A stretch of DNA of 64,000 nt from Gemmatimonadetes bacterium 13_1_40CM_69_22 (GCA_001917665.1 MNEL01000031.1:10040-74039); one strand, 5' to 3'. Positions 29,431 through 39,146 are shown, counted from the stretch's first letter. The notes: generated from the letters alone by a model not told the origin. Numbers and translations: made by a program.

Positions 29431-31022
29431 GAGGATCGCGCCAGCTCCAGCTTCGGCGTGGCCCAGCCGGCAGTCTGTTCGATCTCGCGTAGGCGTGCGG
29501 CGATGTCGTCGGGAATCGGGGCCGCGTCCGGACCGACCTTCAAGTCGGCGAGCGGCGCCCAGTCGGCAGCGGGAAGTATAACACCGGGGTTGAGGATCGA
29601 GCGGGGATCGTATGCCCGCTTCACCTCCCGGAACAGCGTCATCACCTCGGGTCCATAGAACCGCTCCAGCAGCCCTGCGCGCAGTCGGCCGTCACCGTGC
29701 TCACCCGAAGGCGTTCCGCCGAGCCCGACGAGCAGCTCGGTGACGGCCGCGAACAGCCCGGCGAGCCGCTCCCGCCACCCCGGCGCGGTCGTGTCGGGTA
29801 GGGCGTTCACATGCACGTGGCCGTCGCCCGCATGGCCGAACAGGGCGACGGGCACGCCGCAGCCGTCGGCCGCCGCGCGGATGCCGGTGATGTACGCTCC
29901 CAGCCGCTCGATCGGCACGCAGCCGTCCTCGACGACTTGCAGCGAGCGCCGGGTGGGGGGAAGCCGGGCGAGCGCGGGACTCGCGAGCTTCCGCACGGAC
30001 CAGAGCTGCTCGAGCGCGCGCCGATCCACGGCTGTCTCGACGTGCACCGTGGACTGCTTGAGGCCCCGCACCGCGTCGCCGACCACCCCGCGCGCCGCAG
30101 CCGCGGTGTCCCGCTCGAACTCGACCAGGAGCAGTCCCTCGAGGCCGGCGGGGAGCTCGGTGCCGTCCGCGCGCACCAGCGCGAGCAACGTTCGGTCGAG
30201 TAGCTCCACTGCTGACGGGTTGAGGGCGACGAGGTACGGGACGGCTTGGGCGAGTGCGTCGACGCTGCCGAAGCCGAGCGCCGCGCCGGCGACGTCCGGG
30301 GGAATCGGCTCGAGCCGCCACTGCACGGCGGTGACGAGCGCCAGCGTCCCCTCGGAGCCGACCAGCAGATCCAGCTCGTCCTCCGACTCGGCGTAGCGGT
30401 CGAGCGCGTAGCCGCTCGAGCTCTTGCGGGTCTTCGGGAATCGGGCGGTGACGAGCCGGACCTGGTCCGGCGCCAGAGCGAACTTCTCCCCTCTCCCTTC
30501 TGCCCGTGTAACCCTGCGGGCCGTCCCATCGGCCTCGACGATCTCGACCGCGTCCACCCACGCCCGCACGCTGCCGCAGCGCACCGAGCGCGGGCCGGCG
30601 GCGTTGGTTGCAATCATGCCCCCGGAGGTCGCGAACGCACCGGACGACGGGTCGGGGGCGAGGCGCAGGCCGAACGGGCGAGCGGCGTCGCTGACCTGCG
30701 CCCAGGTGACTGACGCGCCAACCCACACCGTGCGATGCGGCCAATCCGGGGCGACCCAGTGAAAACCCTGACTCAGATCTGCGATCACCCCCCGCCCGAC
30801 TCCCCCGCCCGGCATCCCGCTCCCCGACCCCCGCGGCACGAGCGGCGTGCCGGTGTCCGCCGCCCAGCGCACCAGCCGCTGCAGCTCCTCCACGCCGCGG
30901 GGCAGCGCCACGGCCGCCGGCACCATGCGATAAATCCCGGCGCCCTCGGCGTACGCGGCCCGGATCCGCGCGTCGGTGATGAGGCCGGGGAAGGGGGAAG
31001 TGGGAAGGGTCACGGGGCGCAC
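29421..31022 (-). CDS. FAD-linked oxidase (glycolate oxidase/D-lactate dehydrogenase type)
   Basis: TPLVPRGSGSGMPGGGVGRGVIADLS, GAFATSGGMIATNAAGPRSVRCGSVR, GEHGDGRLRAGLLERFYGPEVMTLFREVKRAYDPRSILNPG. Confidence 0.92.
   Translation of the reverse strand: MRPVTLPTSPFPGLITDARIRAAYAEGAGIYRMVPAAVALPRGVEELQRLVRWAADTGTPLVPRGSGSGMPGGGVGRGVIADLSQGFHWVAPDWPHRTVWVGASVTWAQVSDAARPFGLRLAPDPSSGAFATSGGMIATNAAGPRSVRCGSVRAWVDAVEIVEADGTARRVTRAEGRGEKFALAPDQVRLVTARFPKTRKSSSGYALDRYAESEDELDLLVGSEGTLALVTAVQWRLEPIPPDVAGAALGFGSVDALAQAVPYLVALNPSAVELLDRTLLALVRADGTELPAGLEGLLLVEFERDTAAAARGVVGDAVRGLKQSTVHVETAVDRRALEQLWSVRKLASPALARLPPTRRSLQVVEDGCVPIERLGAYITGIRAAADGCGVPVALFGHAGDGHVHVNALPDTTAPGWRERLAGLFAAVTELLVGLGGTPSGEHGDGRLRAGLLERFYGPEVMTLFREVKRAYDPRSILNPGVILPAADWAPLADLKVGPDAAPIPDDIAARLREIEQTAGWATPKLELARSSSP
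30987..31007. repeat. tandem GGGGAAG heptamer, 3 copies (last with G to T)
   Basis: GGGGAAG GGGGAAG TGGGAAG inside the 5' coding end of the FAD-linked oxidase. Confidence 0.85.
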
Positions 31023-31088
31023 GGTGGAAAGTACATGCGCGCTCTCAGCTTGACACGGCTACACCCCCGAGTGATGCTTGAGGCCCGT

Positions 31089-31898
31089 ATGCCCGCAGAC
31101 GCGCCGCGCGCCCAGCTCATCCACATCGAGACCGACCGCCGCCTGGGTCACGAATGGGACGAATGGGATGGCAAGCCCCTCGCCCGAAATGGCGACTTCT
31201 CCGCACCTCCGGGACTGTTTTTCCAGTTCGGCGCCCTCACGCTGATCGTCGGGCTCGGTGCGACAGCGCTGCTGCTGTTCCTGCTCGCCCCGCGGCTCGA
31301 AGCTCTGCTCCCCGCCTTGCCCGCGCTGCTGTGGGGGGCGCTGGCGGTCGTGGCGGGCGGGTGCGCGCTGTGGTTCGCGCTGCTGCTGCTTTCCTTCTAT
31401 GGGAGCGTGCTGCTGCTGCCGGAGCGGTTGCTCGAGCGAGGCCCGTATCTGCACCTGATGAGCTTCACCTCGTACCTCTCCCGTGTCTTCGGGAGGCGCG
31501 ACTGGGCGGAGCACGCCGGGATCGACGTCTACAACGCCCTCGCCGAGCGCCGTCGGCGGAAGGTGGGGAAGGGCGAGCTGCTGGTGTTGATCCCGCGCTG
31601 TCTCTCGAAGCAGGCGCTGGACGGCGTGCTCGCGATCGCGGGGCGGTACGAGGTGCCCGTATTCGTGGCGACCCGCGGGCAGCTGGCGCGGCGCGTAATC
31701 CGCGAGCGGCGCCCCCGGGCCGTGGTGGCCGTGGCGTGCGAGCGCGACATGACGACGGGCCTGCGGGACGTCGCGGGCACGCTCCCGGTGCTCGGGCTCA
31801 CGATGCGGCTGCCCAACGGGCCCTGCCGGGATGCGATGGTGGATCTCGACGTCATGGAGCGGTGGGTGAGGAGCTGGGTGTCCCAAAGCGCTTCCTGA
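31089..31898 (+). CDS. DUF116-like membrane protein (alternative start 31074)
   Basis: Two TM segments; LVLIPRCLSKQ...VVAVACERDMTTGL...LPVLGLTMRLPNGPCRDAMVDLDVME. Confidence 0.75.
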   Translation: MPADAPRAQLIHIETDRRLGHEWDEWDGKPLARNGDFSAPPGLFFQFGALTLIVGLGATALLLFLLAPRLEALLPALPALLWGALAVVAGGCALWFALLLLSFYGSVLLLPERLLERGPYLHLMSFTSYLSRVFGRRDWAEHAGIDVYNALAERRRRKVGKGELLVLIPRCLSKQALDGVLAIAGRYEVPVFVATRGQLARRVIRERRPRAVVAVACERDMTTGLRDVAGTLPVLGLTMRLPNGPCRDAMVDLDVMERWVRSWVSQSAS

Positions 31899-32418
31899 GT
31901 GCCGCTACGAGAGAGTCGGCGATCGCGTGTCCGGCGTGTGTCTTGGGCACGATCACTTCGAGATCCCGCTCCGTGCGGGACGGGTCGTAGCGGGGGCGAT
32001 AGACGGCCTCGACGGTGAGACGCGTCTGTCCCGGCACGTAGGGATCGGCCCAGCAGCGGATCTTCACCGTTGCGGCGAGGTCGGAGACGTCGCGGGTGCC
32101 CCGAAACGAGCGGTGGGACCGCGTGTCGTACCAGGCGGTCTCGACGTATCCGTCGCGCACGTTCACCCGCTCGACTTGCAGGCTCTCTGCCGCCACGAGT
32201 GCCGCGATCTCGGGCGTCACCCGCTCGGGGCGGGCGTCGAGCACGACCCGGGACGCTTGCGGGTCCGGCAGGAAGTCCGGTCGGGTGGTGACGGGGGTGC
32301 AGGCGGCGAGAACGAGGCAAAGGCGGAACGCGGAAGTCGGAACGCGGAACAGCAGGGTCAGGTCGGACGCAGCGAAACTCGCCCTGCTGTTCCGCGTTCC
32401 GCGTTCCGCGTTCCGCAT
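31852..32418 (-). CDS. lipoprotein of unknown function (N-terminus repeat-derived)
   Basis: LCLVLAACTP lipobox, conserved-looking C-terminal domain; ATG overlaps upstream TGA. Confidence 0.7.
   Translation of the reverse strand: MRNAERGTRNSRASFAASDLTLLFRVPTSAFRLCLVLAACTPVTTRPDFLPDPQASRVVLDARPERVTPEIAALVAAESLQVERVNVRDGYVETAWYDTRSHRSFRGTRDVSDLAATVKIRCWADPYVPGQTRLTVEAVYRPRYDPSRTERDLEVIVPKTHAGHAIADSLVAALRKRFGTPSSSPTAP
32319..32416. repeat. inverted repeat of CGGAACGCGGAA units (hairpin)
   Basis: GCGGAACGCGGAAGTCGGAACGCGGAACAGCAGGG versus complement CCCTGCTGTTCCGCGTTCCGCGTTCCGCGTTCCGC. Confidence 0.9.
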
Positions 32419-32999
32419 CAGTGTTTGTGCGCCGGCGTACCGGGGGCATGCCGGTGCGTGGAGTCGGCAAGCGAGTCGGCATGCGCGTGCTCATTCTCCT
32501 CCGTCTCGCCGGGGTGATGCTGATGTCCCGCCTCGCGGTCCCGCATCTCGGTCTGCATCGTCGCAGCCGGGATCCCCGCCGCGTGGTCGAACACGAGTTT
32601 CCCGCCAATCCGCGCCGTCCAGACGATGCCAACCAGCCCCGCGATGCTGAGCAGGCGCAGCGCCGTCTCCTCCACGCCGCCCAGCCGCGCGCGCCGGACC
32701 AGTTTCCACCCCAGCACGACGGTGAAGATGCCCATCGTGACGAGGGCGAGCGTCTCGTGCGTTTCCATCAGGTCATGCATCGCCTCGCCGTGCTCGATGA
32801 CGTCCTCGGCCTGGAGCCCCGCGACGACGGCGACCCAGCCGCCGATCACGCCGGCCCACAGGGTCCAGAGCGCCGCAGCCCGCAGCGACTCGCGCTTCGT
32901 GAGCCACGCGGCGACGTCGAAGAGCGCCGTCACGAGCAGCAAAGCGGCGGGGAGGTCGTTCACGGCCGCGTGGAAGCGGGGCCAGTCGTAGCCGAACAT
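32418..32999 (-). CDS. DUF2231-like membrane protein with His-rich C-terminal tail
   Basis: MFGYDWPRFHAAVNDLPAALLLVTALFDVAAWLTKRESL; tail HQHHPGETEENEHAHADSLADSTHRHAPGTPAHKH. Confidence 0.78.
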   Translation of the reverse strand: MFGYDWPRFHAAVNDLPAALLLVTALFDVAAWLTKRESLRAAALWTLWAGVIGGWVAVVAGLQAEDVIEHGEAMHDLMETHETLALVTMGIFTVVLGWKLVRRARLGGVEETALRLLSIAGLVGIVWTARIGGKLVFDHAAGIPAATMQTEMRDREAGHQHHPGETEENEHAHADSLADSTHRHAPGTPAHKH

Positions 33000-33036
33000 G
33001 CCGGTCCTTTGGTCGGTGGGTGGAGGTGACGACGCG

Positions 33037-33924
33037 TTAAATGCCCAGGTCGACGACTTTGGGTGGGTCGCCCGAGTAGTCGTAGAAGCCCTTGCCGCTC
33101 TTGCGGCCGTTCAGGCCGGCGAGGACCATGCGTTTGAGGAGCGGGGGCGGCGCGTAGCGGCGCTCGCGGTACTCGGTGAACATGATCTCGGCGATCTTGT
33201 AGGTCGTGTCGAGCCCCACGAGGTCGAGCAGCGTGAGCGGGCCCATTGGGTAGCCGCACCCGAGCTGCATCGCCTTGTCGATGTCGGGCACGCTCGCGAC
33301 ACCGTGCTCCACGGCGCGAATGGCATCGAGCAGATAGGGGACGAGCAGCAGGTTCACGATGAAGCCGGAGTTGTCCTTCGCCGCGACCGGCTCCTTGCCG
33401 AGGGACTGGGCGAACGCAAAGGCACGACGGAACGTCTCCTCCGACGTCGTCACGGTGCGCACGACCTCGACGAGCGGCATCAGCGGCACCGGGTTGAAGA
33501 AGTGGAGCCCGACGAAGCGGTCACTCCGCCGCGTGGCTGCTGCCATAGCCGCGATGGTGAGGCTCGACGTGTTGGACGCGAAGATCGTCATCGGGCCCGA
33601 GCGGCCGTCGAGCTCCTTCCACAGGGCGTTTTTGAGCTCCAGGTCCTCGGTCACCGCTTCGACCACGATGTCGCACCCCTGGAGCTCGGCGGTTGCCGTG
33701 GTGAAGGTGAGTCGCTTGAGCGCGGCGTCGCGATTGGCGGCCGCGAGCTTCCCCTTCTCCACGAGCTTGGCGAGCGACTTCTCGATGCCGGCCCGCGCGC
33801 GCTCCCAGATGTCCTTCGAGACGTCGCGCACGACGGTGTCGTAGCTAGCGGTCGCGGCGACTTGCGCGATGCCGCTTCCCATGAGACCGCAGCCCAGCAC
33901 TCCCACGCGCCTGATCTCGGTCAA
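33037..33924 (-). CDS. 3-hydroxybutyryl-CoA dehydrogenase-like 3-hydroxyacyl-CoA dehydrogenase
   Basis: RRVGVLGCGLMGSGIAQVAA, SNTSSLTIAAMA, FVGLHFFNPVPLMPLVEVV, GCGYPMGPLTLLDLVGLDTTYKI. Confidence 0.94.
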   Translation of the reverse strand: MTEIRRVGVLGCGLMGSGIAQVAATASYDTVVRDVSKDIWERARAGIEKSLAKLVEKGKLAAANRDAALKRLTFTTATAELQGCDIVVEAVTEDLELKNALWKELDGRSGPMTIFASNTSSLTIAAMAAATRRSDRFVGLHFFNPVPLMPLVEVVRTVTTSEETFRRAFAFAQSLGKEPVAAKDNSGFIVNLLLVPYLLDAIRAVEHGVASVPDIDKAMQLGCGYPMGPLTLLDLVGLDTTYKIAEIMFTEYRERRYAPPPLLKRMVLAGLNGRKSGKGFYDYSGDPPKVVDLGI

Positions 33925-33981
33925 TGGACCTCCAGCCTCAATCCGGGTGGACCGACCCCCGGCGCCATGCCCCGGGGTCCC

Positions 33982-34821
33982 CTACCCCCGGGGCGGTGTC
34001 CCGGGGTTCATCAGCATGCGGATCTCGTCGGCGATACGCACGAATGCGCTCGCCTTCTGGCCCGGGAGCGCGTGCTCGGGTCTGATCTCGCCCCGCTCGA
34101 GGCGGTCGAGCACCTGCTCGAGCCCCACCTGAATCCGCTCGTTCTGTGGGCGGTGACGCCGGGCCACGAGGATCGCGGCGATTCCCAGCGCCGCGCCCTT
34201 GACGAACAGGATCGGGGAGATGAGGGCGATGGGCACCGTGGCGCCGAGCGCCACCGCGGCGGCCGCCAGCGCGGCGAGGACGGCTGCGCCGCTGAGCCGC
34301 GCCTTGCGCAGGTTCGCCACGTTCGCCACGAGCTGCACGTGACAGAACCCCGGCTCGAGCTGAGTGACCTGGCCCGCCACTTCCGCGGCGCGCGCCAGGG
34401 CGTACGTCTTGCCCTTGGTGCCCAGCGCCCGCTGGATCGACGCGAACGCGCCCACCTTCGGCTCCCAGCTGGTGCGGTCCGCGTGGCGCCGCTTCACCTG
34501 GAGCAGCTCCTCGTCCTCCATCCAGGCGCCCAGCGCCCTCAGGAGCGCGGCGCGGTCTCCCGGGGCGACGCGCGCGGCGGAGAGCCGGGTTGGTCCCGCC
34601 AGCCAGGCGAGCGCGCCCCGCCGCTGCTCCACCACGGCGCGGGTCTGCTCTTCGAGCAATGCCTGGTGGAGGTAGCGCTCGGGGATGCCGACGTCCTGGC
34701 CCAGGGCGAGCAGCTCGGCCTTCGTCAGCCCCTCGCCGATGTCGTGCTCCGCCGCTTGGAGCTCGGCCGCGCGCTGGATGATCCGCTCGAGCGCCTCGCG
34801 GCTGATGAGCTCGCCCGGCAT
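33982..34821 (-). CDS. hypothetical protein with two C-terminal TM segments
   Basis: 279 aa; soluble N-terminal region, hydrophobic AVLAALAAAAVALGATVPIALISPILFVKGAALGIAAILVA. Confidence 0.7.
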   Translation of the reverse strand: MPGELISREALERIIQRAAELQAAEHDIGEGLTKAELLALGQDVGIPERYLHQALLEEQTRAVVEQRRGALAWLAGPTRLSAARVAPGDRAALLRALGAWMEDEELLQVKRRHADRTSWEPKVGAFASIQRALGTKGKTYALARAAEVAGQVTQLEPGFCHVQLVANVANLRKARLSGAAVLAALAAAAVALGATVPIALISPILFVKGAALGIAAILVARRHRPQNERIQVGLEQVLDRLERGEIRPEHALPGQKASAFVRIADEIRMLMNPGTPPRG

Positions 34822-34824
34822 CGC

Positions 34825-35655
34825 CTACGCCTCGACCTTGTTCGTCTTCGGCGCAGCCGGCAGCGTCTCGCCCGAGGCCCTCTCTGGGAGCGCCGGGGCC
34901 GTCGCCTTCCGCGCCACCGAGTCGAGGAACCCCTTGAACAAATCGATGGGGATCGGGAAGAACGTCGTGGAGTTGTTCTCCGAGGAGATCTCGGTCACGG
35001 TCTGCAGGTAGCGCAACTGGATCGCCGCGGGCTCCGCGCCGATAATGCGGGCGGCCTGGGCGAGCTTCTCCGAGGCCTGCAGCTCGCCCTCGGCGTTGAT
35101 GACCTTCGCTCGCCGCTCGCGCTCCGCTTCGGCTTGCCGCGCCATCGCACGCTTCATCTCGGGCGGCAGGTCCACGTCCTTCACCTCCACCGCCGTGACC
35201 TCGATGCCCCAGTTCTCGGTGCGCTTGTCGATGATGTTCTTCAAGATGTTGTTGATCTTCTCGCGGTTCATCAGCAGCTCGTCGAGCTCGGTCTCGCCCA
35301 GCACCGAGCGCAGGGTCGTCTGCGCGAGCTGGCTCGTGGCGTAGAGATAGTTCTCGACCCCGATCACCGCCTTCACGGGATCGCGCACGAGCATGTAGAG
35401 GACGGCGTTCACCTTGATGGAGATGTTGTCACGCGTGATCACGTCCTGGGGCGGGATGTCCATCGCCACGACGCGCAAGCTGACCGTCTGCGTCTTCGCG
35501 AACAACGGCGGCACGTAGATCAGTCCCGGCCCTTTCGCTCCCCACGACCGGCCGAGGAAGAAGTAGACCGCGCGCTCGTACTCCCGGAGCACCTTGAGGC
35601 CTCCGAAGAGATACAACGCCAAGAGGCCCAGGACGGTCGTCACGATCATGTCCAT
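34825..35655 (-). CDS. SPFH/stomatin-like protein (slipin)
   Basis: [112 protein letters not shown]. Confidence 0.93.
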   Translation of the reverse strand: MDMIVTTVLGLLALYLFGGLKVLREYERAVYFFLGRSWGAKGPGLIYVPPLFAKTQTVSLRVVAMDIPPQDVITRDNISIKVNAVLYMLVRDPVKAVIGVENYLYATSQLAQTTLRSVLGETELDELLMNREKINNILKNIIDKRTENWGIEVTAVEVKDVDLPPEMKRAMARQAEAERERRAKVINAEGELQASEKLAQAARIIGAEPAAIQLRYLQTVTEISSENNSTTFFPIPIDLFKGFLDSVARKATAPALPERASGETLPAAPKTNKVEA

Positions 35656-35667
35656 GGCAGGTCCTCC

Positions 35668-36873
35668 TCAGGCCGGGAAGGCTTCCACGATCACCGCCGC
35701 CCCCTGGCCACCGCCGATGCAGGCGGAGCCCAGTCCGAAGCGCTGCTTGTGCCGCCGCAGCGCGTGGAGCAGGTGGATCGTGATACGCGCGCCGGTCGCG
35801 GCGAGCGGATGACCGATTGCGATCGCGCCGCCGTCCACGTTGGTCTTGGCGCGGTCGAGCCCCAGCTCTTTCTCGACCGCGAGGTATTGGGGCGCGAACG
35901 CTTCGTTCACCTCGATCAGATCCAGCTGCTCGAGCTTCATCCCGGCCTGCTGGAGCGCCTTGCGGGCCGCGGGCGCCGGGCCGATGCCCATGTACTTGGG
36001 CTCGACGCCCACCACGGCCCACGCGACCAGCCGGCCCAGGGGCTTGAGGCCGTGCGCCTTGGCGAACTCCTCGCCCGCGATCACGGTGGCCGCCGCGCCG
36101 TCCACGATCCCGGAGGCGTTGCCGGCGGTCACGAGGCCGTCCTTTTTGAAGTATGGCTTGAGGCCCATCAGCACCTGCAGCGTGGTGTCGGGCCGCATGT
36201 GCTCGTCTTTGCGGTACTCGACGGTCTGCCCCTTCTGTTTGACGGGGACCGGGACCACCTCGTCCTGGAAGGCGCAGGCATCCCACGCCTGCTTCGCGCG
36301 TTGCTGCGACGCGAGCGCGACCTCGTCCACTTCCTTACGGGTGAGCTTGTACTGCTCGGCCAAGTTCTCGGCCGTTTCGGCCATGGAGCAGCCGCACTGC
36401 GGGTCCTTGAGCGCCTCCCACAGCAGGTCCTCGAGCGGGGCCGAGGGGCCGAGCCGCAGTCCCCAGCGCGCCCCTCGCACTACGTGGGGCGCCTGGCTCA
36501 TGGACTCCGTGCCGCCCGCGAGCACGGCGCTCGCTTCGCCCAGGAGGATGAGCTGCGCCCCCTGGGTGATGGCCTCGAAGCCCGAGCCACACAACCGGTT
36601 GACCGTCACGGCAGGCACTGCGATCGGGAGGCCCGCCTTGAGCCCGACGTGACGGGCGCAGTAGATCGCGTCCGCCGAGGTCTGTAGGGCGTTGCCGAAT
36701 ACTGTGTGGCCGACCTCGGTTGCCGGCACGCCCGAGCGCTCGAGGGCGTGTTTGGCCGCGATGGCGCCGAGCTCGATCGCCGAGAGGTCCTTGAGCGAGC
36801 CACCGAACGTACCGAACCCTGTCCGGACCCCGGACAGGAAGACGATGTCTGTATGTGAACCCTGAGTCTTCAT
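35668..36873 (-). CDS. thiolase family protein (acetyl-CoA C-acetyltransferase)
   Basis: NRLCGSGFEAI, GGTESMSQAPH, NASGIVDGAAA, NEAFAPQYLAVEKELGLD, GGAIAIGHPLAATGARI, GSACIGGGQGAAVI. Confidence 0.95.
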   Translation of the reverse strand: MKTQGSHTDIVFLSGVRTGFGTFGGSLKDLSAIELGAIAAKHALERSGVPATEVGHTVFGNALQTSADAIYCARHVGLKAGLPIAVPAVTVNRLCGSGFEAITQGAQLILLGEASAVLAGGTESMSQAPHVVRGARWGLRLGPSAPLEDLLWEALKDPQCGCSMAETAENLAEQYKLTRKEVDEVALASQQRAKQAWDACAFQDEVVPVPVKQKGQTVEYRKDEHMRPDTTLQVLMGLKPYFKKDGLVTAGNASGIVDGAAATVIAGEEFAKAHGLKPLGRLVAWAVVGVEPKYMGIGPAPAARKALQQAGMKLEQLDLIEVNEAFAPQYLAVEKELGLDRAKTNVDGGAIAIGHPLAATGARITIHLLHALRRHKQRFGLGSACIGGGQGAAVIVEAFPA

Positions 36874-36942
36874 GGGTGAAAGCTCCGCGTGAGTGCTCTC
36901 AGACCGCGGAATATGGACGGGACGGCGGTTGCGCGGTAGGGC

Positions 36943-36986
36943 GGTAAAATGAAGCGGGAGAGACGGATATGCACCGTCTCTCCCGC
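36943..36986 (-). terminator. intrinsic terminator of the double-propeller lipoprotein gene
   Basis: Perfect 13-bp stem GCGGGAGAGACGG / CCGTCTCTCCCGC, 7-nt loop, then TTCATTTT on the minus strand; 17 nt after stop at 37003. Confidence 0.75.
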
Positions 36987-37002
36987 CGCGCGCTCCTACG
37001 GG

Positions 37003-39036
37003 TCAGTGGATGAAGTTCACCCAACCCACCTCGTTCGCGACGATCGCGTGGGTGCCGCTCGCGTTGAAGCCGATGTAGCGGGCGCTGCCCCCGGTCCGGA
37101 CGGAATCGAGTACCACCCGCGTCGCGCGGTCGAGCACGTAGACCTTGCCGTCCGCCAGCGTGCTCACGTACACCCGGGCGTTATCCGGCGTGACCGCGAC
37201 GTCGAAAGCGTTGCGGCGCTGCGGGGTGCCGATCGGGTATTCGAGGAACGTCGCGCTACCCGATGGCAGGTCGCGCACCAAGAGCTTGCTGCGCTCGATG
37301 TCGGTGGCGAAGAGGACGGAGCCGTCGCGCGACACGGCCACGTTCTGGATGCGCGCGCCCGTCACAGCGTCCGTGCGGACGACTGTGTTGTTGCGCAGGT
37401 CCACCGTGCGGATCGTGCCCTCGTCGCGCGCCGCGACGTACATGCACGGCGCGAACGGATGGAAGGCCACGCCCGTGAGCAGCGTACCTGCGTTCGGGAT
37501 CTGACCAATCACCTGGCGCGTGGCCGTGTCGATCACGTACACGCCATAGTAGTCCGTGAGCGCGTACAGCCGGCTGCCGTCCGGCGACAGGCCGGTCGTG
37601 AGGATGCTGCCTTCCGGGACGATGGCGGTGCCGAACGCCTGATTGGTCGCGACGCTGATGAACGTGATGGTGCCCGCGTCCTGATCGCTCACGTATGCCG
37701 TCCGGCCGTCGGGGCTCATGCGGACCTGCGACGGCAGGTATCCCACTGGGAACGGCGCCGAGAACGTCGTGGACGGGAGGTCCGCTCGGACGGCCGAGGC
37801 GGCGAGTGCCTGCGTTACGTAGACGACGCCAGCAGGCGACACCGCGACGGCGAACGGCGTGCCGTCCAGCGCAACCGAGTCCCGCCTGCTCAGGCCGGGG
37901 TGCCCGAAGCCCGCCGGCGCCGTTCCGGCCGGAGGCCGCAGACACACCGGAGACGCTGCGTGCGGATCGTCATACAGGAAGTCCACCCACCCCATCTCGT
38001 TGGCGATGACGGCATGCGCCCCCGTCCTGCTGAAGCCGATGTAGCGGGCGCTCCCTCCGGTCACAATCGAGTCGACCAGGGCGCGCGTCGCCCGATCGAG
38101 CACGTACACCTTGCCGTCGGCCAGCGTGCTCACGTACACCTGGCTGTTGTCCGGCGTGACGGCCACGTCGAATGCGTTACGCACCTGCCCGCTCCCGATC
38201 GCGTACTCGAGGAAGGTCGAGCCTTCCGTCGTGAGGTCGCGCACCAGCAGCTTGCTGCGCTGGATGTCGGTCGCGAACAGGAGCCGACCGTCGAGCGACA
38301 CCGCCACGTTCTGGATTCGGGCACCGGAGACCGCGTCGGTGTGGACGACGCTGTCTTCGCGCAGATCCACCGTGCGGATGGCACCTTCGTCCCGGGCCGC
38401 GATATACATGCAGGGCGCGAGCGGATGGAACGCTACACCCGTGAGCAGGCTTCCCGTGGCGCTGCTGGGAATCGAATCGATCACCTGGCGGGTGGCGGTG
38501 TTGATGACGTAGACGCCGTAGAAATCGGTCAGCGCGTAGAGGTGGTCGCCCTCGGGCGACAGTCCGAGCGTGAGCGTACTGCCAGCCGGCACGGGCACGG
38601 TGGCGAACGCCTGGTTGGTCGCCACGTCCACGACCGTCACGGTCTGGGCGTCCTGGTTGCTCACGTAGGCCGTCTGGCCGTTGGGATGGATGCGGACCTG
38701 CGATGGGAGGTCCCCGACGGCGAACGGTGCCGAGAGCACGGTGGACGGAAGGTCGGCGCGCACGGCAGACCCCGCGTGGCCCTGCGTGACGTAGACGACG
38801 CCCTTCCCTGACACCGCGACCGCGAAGGGCATGCCCGCGAGGGGCACGGTCGTGTGGCCGGTGAGAGCGGGGTGGCCGCGGCCGGTCGGCGCGGCGCCCC
38901 CGGGCGGCCGCTCGCAGCGGGCCGAGGAAGAGAGCAATGAAGCGAGTTGCTCATTCGCCGTCGGAGAATTGCACGCGGCGACGACAAACGAAAACAGACC
39001 CACGACAGCCAGCGGCAATGCGCGGCGGCGGAGCAT
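37003..39036 (-). CDS. lipoprotein with two tandem YncE/YVTN-type beta-propellers
   Basis: Lipobox VVAAC; two about 330-aa halves repeating PFAVAVS..GVVYVTQ, LYALTD.YGVYVI.TATRQVI, TDAV.GARIQNVAVS, NE.GWV. Confidence 0.85.
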   Translation of the reverse strand: MLRRRALPLAVVGLFSFVVAACNSPTANEQLASLLSSSARCERPPGGAAPTGRGHPALTGHTTVPLAGMPFAVAVSGKGVVYVTQGHAGSAVRADLPSTVLSAPFAVGDLPSQVRIHPNGQTAYVSNQDAQTVTVVDVATNQAFATVPVPAGSTLTLGLSPEGDHLYALTDFYGVYVINTATRQVIDSIPSSATGSLLTGVAFHPLAPCMYIAARDEGAIRTVDLREDSVVHTDAVSGARIQNVAVSLDGRLLFATDIQRSKLLVRDLTTEGSTFLEYAIGSGQVRNAFDVAVTPDNSQVYVSTLADGKVYVLDRATRALVDSIVTGGSARYIGFSRTGAHAVIANEMGWVDFLYDDPHAASPVCLRPPAGTAPAGFGHPGLSRRDSVALDGTPFAVAVSPAGVVYVTQALAASAVRADLPSTTFSAPFPVGYLPSQVRMSPDGRTAYVSDQDAGTITFISVATNQAFGTAIVPEGSILTTGLSPDGSRLYALTDYYGVYVIDTATRQVIGQIPNAGTLLTGVAFHPFAPCMYVAARDEGTIRTVDLRNNTVVRTDAVTGARIQNVAVSRDGSVLFATDIERSKLLVRDLPSGSATFLEYPIGTPQRRNAFDVAVTPDNARVYVSTLADGKVYVLDRATRVVLDSVRTGGSARYIGFNASGTHAIVANEVGWVNFIH

Positions 39037-39146
39037 GACAGTCTCGTGCGATGGAAGACTGCTACAATCTGACCGGCGATCAGGCGTCACGGGAAGAGCG
39101 GCGAGCCAAAAGTCATGTTGCGGCCGCGCAACAGCAGCGTGTACGC

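Noticed and set aside
32998-36687. 1229-aa plus-strand ORF
   Set aside because: Antisense shadow of hydroxyacyl-CoA dehydrogenase, SPFH protein and thiolase; composition rich in R/G/A/H without any fold motif, typical of GC-rich antisense frames
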